A stretch of DNA of 64,000 bases from Apus apus (lineage: Eukaryota; Chordata; Aves; Apodiformes; Apodidae), in the NCBI RefSeq assembly GCF_020740795.1, contig NC_067282.1, forward strand, positions 170,964,274 through 171,028,273. The letters run 5' to 3'. This document shows positions 61,401 through 64,000 of the stretch, in pieces (positions within the stretch are counted from its first letter, which is position 1; every line of letters begins with the position of its first letter). Below the pieces are notes generated by a model. It searched no databases and had not been told where the DNA came from. It was given only the letters and a program-made list of their open reading frames with translations. The translations under genes and the position numbers were made by a program.

Positions 61401-61469
61401 TGAGAGAGCACGGAGATTATTGACAAAATAGCTATCAGGAAGCACCTTATCTATTAGGTAAATCATGAT
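45660..61469 (-). CDS. TBC1D30: TBC1D30, TBC1 domain family member 30 (3' seven coding exons, partial)
   Basis: Rab GTPase-activating protein. Published work on human TBC1D30 links it to Rab8 and to restraint of primary cilium formation. The coding sequence joins, on the minus strand, 61469-61301, 60156-59988, 57113-57008, 50484-50372, 50203-50064, 48270-48064 and 46441-45660. The lengths (169, 169, 106, 113, 140, 207, 782) total 1,686 nt, which is 561 codons plus TGA with no internal stop. All introns are GT/AG and all phases match. Residues 1 to about 115 are the C-terminal half of the TBC domain, with QWFLTLFA and the IWDSVFFEG motif. An acidic patch ([12 protein letters not shown]) lies near residues 193-204, a basic QQQQ-rich segment near 267-295, and the conserved C-terminal tail includes [19 protein letters not shown] identified the family by recalled similarity to human TBC1D30 (about 924 residues), so roughly the N-terminal 40% is outside the window. 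The catalytic Arg and Gln fingers are in those missing exons. Confidence 0.95.
46442..48063 (-). other. TBC1D30: TBC1D30 last intron
   Basis: 1,622-bp intron with donor GTAACC at the right end and acceptor TTTCTTTCAG at the left. It holds a short CR1 tail (about 47213-47260). A plus-strand open frame preceded by an acceptor-like sequence lies at 47633-47914. Confidence 0.9.
47213..47260 (-). mobile_element. Remnant of a CR1 3' tail, minus strand
   Basis: ATCACAGAATCATAGAACCA, TTTAGGTTGGAAAAGACCTT and TAAGATCAAATGCTCC are the antisense of the last 50 bases of a CR1 family common in birds. It lies in the last intron of TBC1D30 in the same direction as the gene. No further CR1 sequence can be followed to the right. 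Confidence 0.85.
48064..48270 (-). CDS. TBC1D30: TBC1D30 exon (second from last): basic helix-like segment
   Basis: This exon is 207 nt with acceptor CTCTGTGCAG and donor GTAACC. It completes an aspartate codon, then encodes [20 protein letters not shown] and a segment running from [19 protein letters not shown] through [20 protein letters not shown]. The second half is highly charged, amphipathic-looking and conserved in the family; it may be a short coiled coil. The reading frame stays open for about 57 codons beyond the donor, so intron retention would give an alternative C-terminus. Confidence 0.95.
49160..49184 (+). promoter_or_regulatory. G-quadruplex-type motif (plus strand)
   Basis: Four G-runs of 3-4 separated by loops of 7, 1 and 2 bases (GGGG-TAAGGTA-GGGG-T-GGG-CT-GGGG) meet the common G3+N1-7 definition. 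It is on the template strand of TBC1D30, inside an intron. Its role is unknown. Confidence 0.6.
49512..49998 (-). mobile_element. CR1 LINE ORF2 (reverse transcriptase C-terminal) fragment, lacking its 3' end
   Basis: The minus-strand frame reads [53 protein letters not shown] and [20 protein letters not shown], then [20 protein letters not shown]. This is the C-terminal part of CR1 ORF2 after the polymerase motifs. At about 49545 the element stops. A fragment of about 30 bp (49514-49544, TGTAGTGATAGGACAAGGGG) is CR1 3'-region sequence in the opposite orientation. The frame here is open but both ends of the element are missing, so it is not functional. Confidence 0.9.
50064..50203 (-). CDS. 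TBC1D30: TBC1D30 exon (third from last): acidic patch
   Basis: This exon is 140 nt with acceptor TTGACAG and donor GTAAAAGT. It encodes [19 protein letters not shown] and then [20 protein letters not shown] and KYQKQMK. The acidic stretch and the [19 protein letters not shown] block are hallmarks of TBC1D30. The first residues (RLGRI) differ from the human sequence as I recall it (RHSKA). The donor lacks the usual GTRAGT consensus, having AAAG after GTA, and a CR1 fragment begins about 65-75 bp into the following intron. Confidence 0.95.
50204..50371 (-). other. TBC1D30: TBC1D30 short intron (168 bp)
   Basis: Donor GTAAGTTT, acceptor TTGACAG. No repeats. The retained sequence contains in-frame stops. 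Confidence 0.92.
50372..50484 (-). CDS. TBC1D30: TBC1D30 exon (fourth from last): segment just after the TBC domain
   Basis: This exon is 113 nt, starts in phase 0 after acceptor CCATAG and ends with GG before donor GTAAGTTT. It encodes [20 protein letters not shown] followed by [18 protein letters not shown], a proline-rich segment just after the TBC domain. The intron to the next exon is only 168 bp (50204-50371), the shortest in the visible part of the gene. Confidence 0.95.
50485..57007 (-). other. TBC1D30: TBC1D30 6.5-kb intron
   Basis: Donor GTGAGTAA at 57007, acceptor CCATAG. It contains an internally deleted CR1 (52510-53640) and otherwise AT-rich single-copy-looking sequence. No alternative exon was recognised. 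Confidence 0.9.
52510..53640 (-). mobile_element. Composite CR1 LINE, minus strand, with large internal deletion
   Basis: The left part (52510-52862) is a CR1 3' end including ATCATAGAATG, GTTGGAAGGGACCTTAGAGA and CTTGTCCTCTCACTACATGC. The right part is from the other end of the element: minus-strand frames read [18 protein letters not shown] and [15 protein letters not shown] (start of the ORF2 endonuclease), then [20 protein letters not shown]. Right of that, toward 53640, is the ORF1 end with KPGLCGAGG and [10 protein letters not shown]. The two parts join near 52862, where GALYRQPEE runs into the 3'-end KK-rich segment. The rest of the endonuclease and the whole reverse transcriptase are missing. 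Several frameshifts and stops show it is dead. Confidence 0.88.
57008..57113 (-). CDS. TBC1D30: TBC1D30 exon (fifth from last): end of TBC domain
   Basis: This exon is 106 nt, bounded by acceptor TTTGATGTAG and donor GTGAGTAA. Its first base finishes the split glutamate codon, and it ends in phase 0 after CAG. It encodes [20 protein letters not shown] followed by [15 protein letters not shown], the helix that closes the TBC fold in this protein. It is isolated between introns of 2.9 kb and 6.5 kb. Confidence 0.95.
57114..59987 (-). other. TBC1D30: TBC1D30 2.9-kb intron
   Basis: Donor GTAAGTGG, acceptor TTTGATGTAG. It holds a T/G-rich tract (57730-57810) and a run of nine G at 58181-58189. 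The rest is AT-rich with no recognised repeat or exon. Confidence 0.9.
57730..57810. repeat. T/G-rich low-complexity tract
   Basis: About 80 bp mostly T and G on the plus strand, with four GGGG runs between 57749 and 57800. The loops between them are long and uneven, so quadruplex formation is doubtful. Confidence 0.7.
59988..60156 (-). CDS. TBC1D30: TBC1D30 exon (sixth from last): TBC domain C-terminal motif
   Basis: This exon is 169 nt with a T-rich acceptor ending TTTTCAG and donor GTAAGT. It enters with two bases completing a glycine codon and leaves with GA of a glutamate codon. It encodes [19 protein letters not shown], then [15 protein letters not shown] and [20 protein letters not shown]. 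The QWF...LP and IWDxxFFEG blocks are the conserved C-terminal motifs of TBC domains that pack the fold around the Rab. The family identification rests mainly on this exon and its right-hand neighbour. Confidence 0.96.
60157..61300 (-). other. TBC1D30: TBC1D30 1.1-kb intron
   Basis: Donor GTACGTGC, acceptor TTTTTTTCAG. About 340 bp of it is an antisense CR1 3' end. Confidence 0.92.
60845..61184 (+). mobile_element. CR1 LINE 3' end, plus strand (antisense to TBC1D30)
   Basis: Starts GGCAGCCTTCCAGTACCTGC, continues GTAAGAAAGCTGGAGAGGG, GATAGGACACTGGGTAATAG, GTGAGGGTGATGAGACACCG, AACTGGTCTAGTGGG and AGGTCCCTTCCAGCCCAAAC, and ends CCTATGATTCTATGA. The 3' end is complete and the copy looks less diverged than those near 4.6 and 20.7 kb. 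It ends 117 bp from the TBC1D30 exon at 61301. Confidence 0.93.
61301..61469 (-). CDS. TBC1D30: TBC1D30 exon (seventh from last): TBC domain middle part
   Basis: This exon is 169 nt and opens in phase 0 after a strong acceptor (CCTTCCACAG). It ends with one base of a glycine codon before donor GTACGT. It encodes about 56 residues starting [19 protein letters not shown] and including [20 protein letters not shown], which is helical TBC-fold sequence characteristic of TBC1D30. The preceding exon, expected to end in a lysine codon, is not present up to base 64000, so the intron to its right is longer than 2.5 kb. Codon use and frame are intact. Confidence 0.95.
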
Positions 61470-64000
61470 CTGTGGAAGGAAATTAAATACAATCACGTAG
61501 GACTTAAAGAGCCAGTTATTTTCTAGGAATAACAGAAAAAATAAATAGAATTTTAAAGAATTTGCTGGAAAAGAATGGCTTGGAGCCAGTGGCAACACAT
61601 GCCTCTGGTATCTCCATTTATATGGAGAAAAAACATCATTTTAAGTATACACAGGTACTCTAGGTATCCACAAGCAATTAAGGTGCAAAGGCCTCTTGAA
61701 GTTGTCCAGAATTTATGAAGTACTAGTGACCAAAATCAGTAACACAGCAGGCTACGCCCCAAATTGGAAGCATTACTCAAAACATGGGAATTTTTGACAC
61801 TTTTCATGTTGTACATGTTTATGACCTTCTCCACTCTGTTAGAAAGTTCTGCTGTCCCTTCTCTGGTTGTTAGCTGCCACAACTAGAAGACTGATCTTAC
61901 AAATAATTTTCCCCTCTCTCCAAAATGCAAGACACTGTTTGTTAAAAAACATTCTCCACACATTTTATTGCAACGTGTTACCATGTGCTGCACTTCATCT
62001 TGTCGCTTTAAAAGGTGCTAAATTAAGCAGCACAATACATTTTAAACAGACATCTGTTTCAAGTGAGACAGCTCAACTCTATGGGTGGCAATGTATTAAC
62101 TGGATAGTGTCAGACTTTTAAGAATGATCAAAAAAGAAACATGCAAAAGCTGACATAATGTCTTCAGCCCAACAGAAGATGCCGGCCTTCACTTCAGGAT
62201 CTTTTACAATCTCTGTGGCCACTCTACAAATTGTATCCAGAGGGCCTGCATGTGGTCATCCCATCTGTTTCAACTCCCCATTACTCCTTTCATAAAGTTT
62301 CCAACAAGCACCCTTATCGTCCGTTTCATACAGCCTCTTAATGCCTGGGAGGAGTACAAACAGAGAGGGGATGCTTGAGACACAGGAGAATCCTTCTTTC
62401 AAACTCTCTCTTTTCATAAAGATCATAAGATAAAAACAACTTGGCAGACAGTGGACTTCCAAAAGCACCACCTTACACAGTATTACTGCTCCCTTTTCTC
62501 TCCCAGACTATATGTGACTGCACTAGCACTTGTCCTTGAAAGACTTTTTTGGGAAATAACAGTCTTCTGTTCCATATTCCATGTAGTTCAGTAGTCAAGA
62601 CAGGTGAATCAACAGCTTTTACACATTTTTGGTGTTTTTTTGTTAACTTTTAAGGACTGAAAACAAATAGGTGATCAAAACACGACAGACAAGTAAGCTG
62701 GAATTTCGTTTTGTCAGACGCATTCCCTCACCTTTGCTGAATACTGGGACACCTCACTGTCTTTTTAAAAGATGTTTTCTTTTGTTCAGATATATTTCAA
62801 TAATTTAATACAGCAATTTTAACTTAAGAGTGTGCTATTTGTGTTTTCATTAATTTCTTACAGCAATAAATCCCTATGAAATTAAACCATTTCATAAAGG
62901 CTTTTTCTCCCTTCCCACTGAGTGGTATGAGTTCAGAAATCTCAGATATATGACATTGTAGGAACGCCTGGCTGGGCACTGACCGAAGCTACCATGTTGG
63001 CTCCCATGCTGTTAAAGCCTCACGATGTCCATAGTACCAGCCATTTCCCAGCCTCTGGGAGACACCTCTCAAACACAGAGCTTTTGTTTACAACATCCTT
63101 CCCAGAAAGTGGACTTGACTGTCGAGCCCTGTGAATCCCCTTGCTCCCTTAATTCCCAGGCTCTGCAATAACCCAAACACCATTTCCCCACAGCTCCAAG
63201 GGCAGCTTTGCAGGCAACAGCCTCTGCAGCTGCTCCAAAGTCACTCCTCATTGCTTTAGATGGCACAGTGCCTACAACAGCAAAACAGCCACATGCTCAA
63301 ACAATTCCTTTTGTCTCCCTAGGACAAAGAGCCTGACACTGCTCTCAGTAAAAGTCAATCCAGTAATATAAGGATGAACACAGTTCTTAAAATCAACTTG
63401 GACTTCATAAACCTTGGACAATCATATTTCCTATATTATGTTTTAGGAGCTCCTGGACAGTGTAAGATCACAACAAAATGTTAAAAACACTGAGGAAATT
63501 TTTAGCAAGAATTAATGAAAGGAAATTTTACTGTCTGATATAAAGTAGGCATATGATGGTATTTTCATACTATTACAGGCAGCTCTCTAGAATGAAGTAT
63601 TAAATATCAGCTAGCTGGACTCCACTAACAAAAGCTTTATATTTTAGGAGCTCTGAGTGAATTTAAATATTTACCTTATTTAAGTAATTGTCTATGGCAA
63701 AATGAACAGCTCAGTATCTCAACAGTCATCTTTGACTAATTTGACCCCAACTCACATATATGAGCAAGTTGACTTCAGGAAATTTGCACATGATCTTGGC
63801 AAACCTTAAAGCATGCCTTGTAGTAAACTGTACTTCCATTTTCTGACATAAGATCAATTTCATTAAGTTTTATTTTAATTAGAATAGAAAAAGCCTAAAA
63901 AAATACAACACTGTATGACTAACGTATAGCCCAGAAAGTAGCTTCAAGGTGATTTATTTTAATTTAAAATACTTTGTGTTTTCCTAGAATTTGCTTTGAA
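61470..64000 (-). other. TBC1D30: TBC1D30 intron, continues beyond the window
   Basis: Right of the first visible exon. I looked for the preceding TBC exon, which in the human protein carries a YCQGFN-type motif and ends in GDALK, and did not find it. No repeat or RNA gene was recognised. Confidence 0.8.

Noticed and set aside
1..64000. CRISPR arrays, rRNA, tRNA, proviral LTRs, bacterial-type operons
   Set aside because: No regularly spaced repeats, cloverleaf-type sequence or paired long terminal repeats were seen. The sequence is vertebrate nuclear DNA.

Overview
The window is vertebrate nuclear DNA, most likely from a bird. Every recognisable interspersed repeat is a CR1-type LINE. Several end in the ATTCTGTG/ATTCTATG-like 3' octamer tail of bird and reptile CR1s. 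I saw no Alu, L1 or B-type SINE. Turtle or crocodilian DNA, which also carries CR1, is not strictly excluded. Most of the sequence is AT-rich and gene-poor.

There is one gene I can support: the 3' part of TBC1D30, a TBC-domain Rab GTPase-activating protein, on the minus strand. Its last seven coding exons lie between 61469 and 45660. All have canonical GT/AG junctions and matching phases, and they join into one open frame of 1,686 nt (561 codons plus stop). They encode the C-terminal half of the TBC domain, an acidic patch, a basic glutamine-rich helix-like segment, a long variable serine-rich linker and the conserved C-terminal tail. The 5' exons, including the TBC arginine and glutamine fingers, lie beyond base 64000. 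A 3' UTR runs left from 45659; its end is not fixed, but candidate poly(A) signals lie at about 45.4, 44.1, 43.8, 43.7 and 42.7 kb.

Bases 1 to about 42,600 hold no gene I can recognise. In mammals the gene downstream of TBC1D30 is WIF1, in convergent orientation. I found no WIF1 exon, so this stretch is probably the TBC1D30-WIF1 intergenic interval. It contains scattered CR1 fragments (533-818, 4578-4920, 10655-10813, 16575-16681, 20690-20940, 25490-25836), A-rich and AAAAC-type simple sequence, and a long purine tract near 18.1 kb. Its open reading frames are short, overlap on both strands and resemble nothing I know.

The introns hold more CR1. One fragment lies about 65-75 bp from a TBC1D30 5' splice site and has an unusual structure (49512-49998). 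One copy has a large internal deletion joining its endonuclease region to its 3' end (52510-53640). One nearly intact 3' end is antisense to the gene (60845-61184). I found no CRISPR array, rRNA, tRNA, retroviral provirus or previously undescribed gene system. The notable points are structural: rearranged CR1 copies close to exons, a G-quadruplex motif, palindromes, an intron-retention reading frame and a large gene-free interval.
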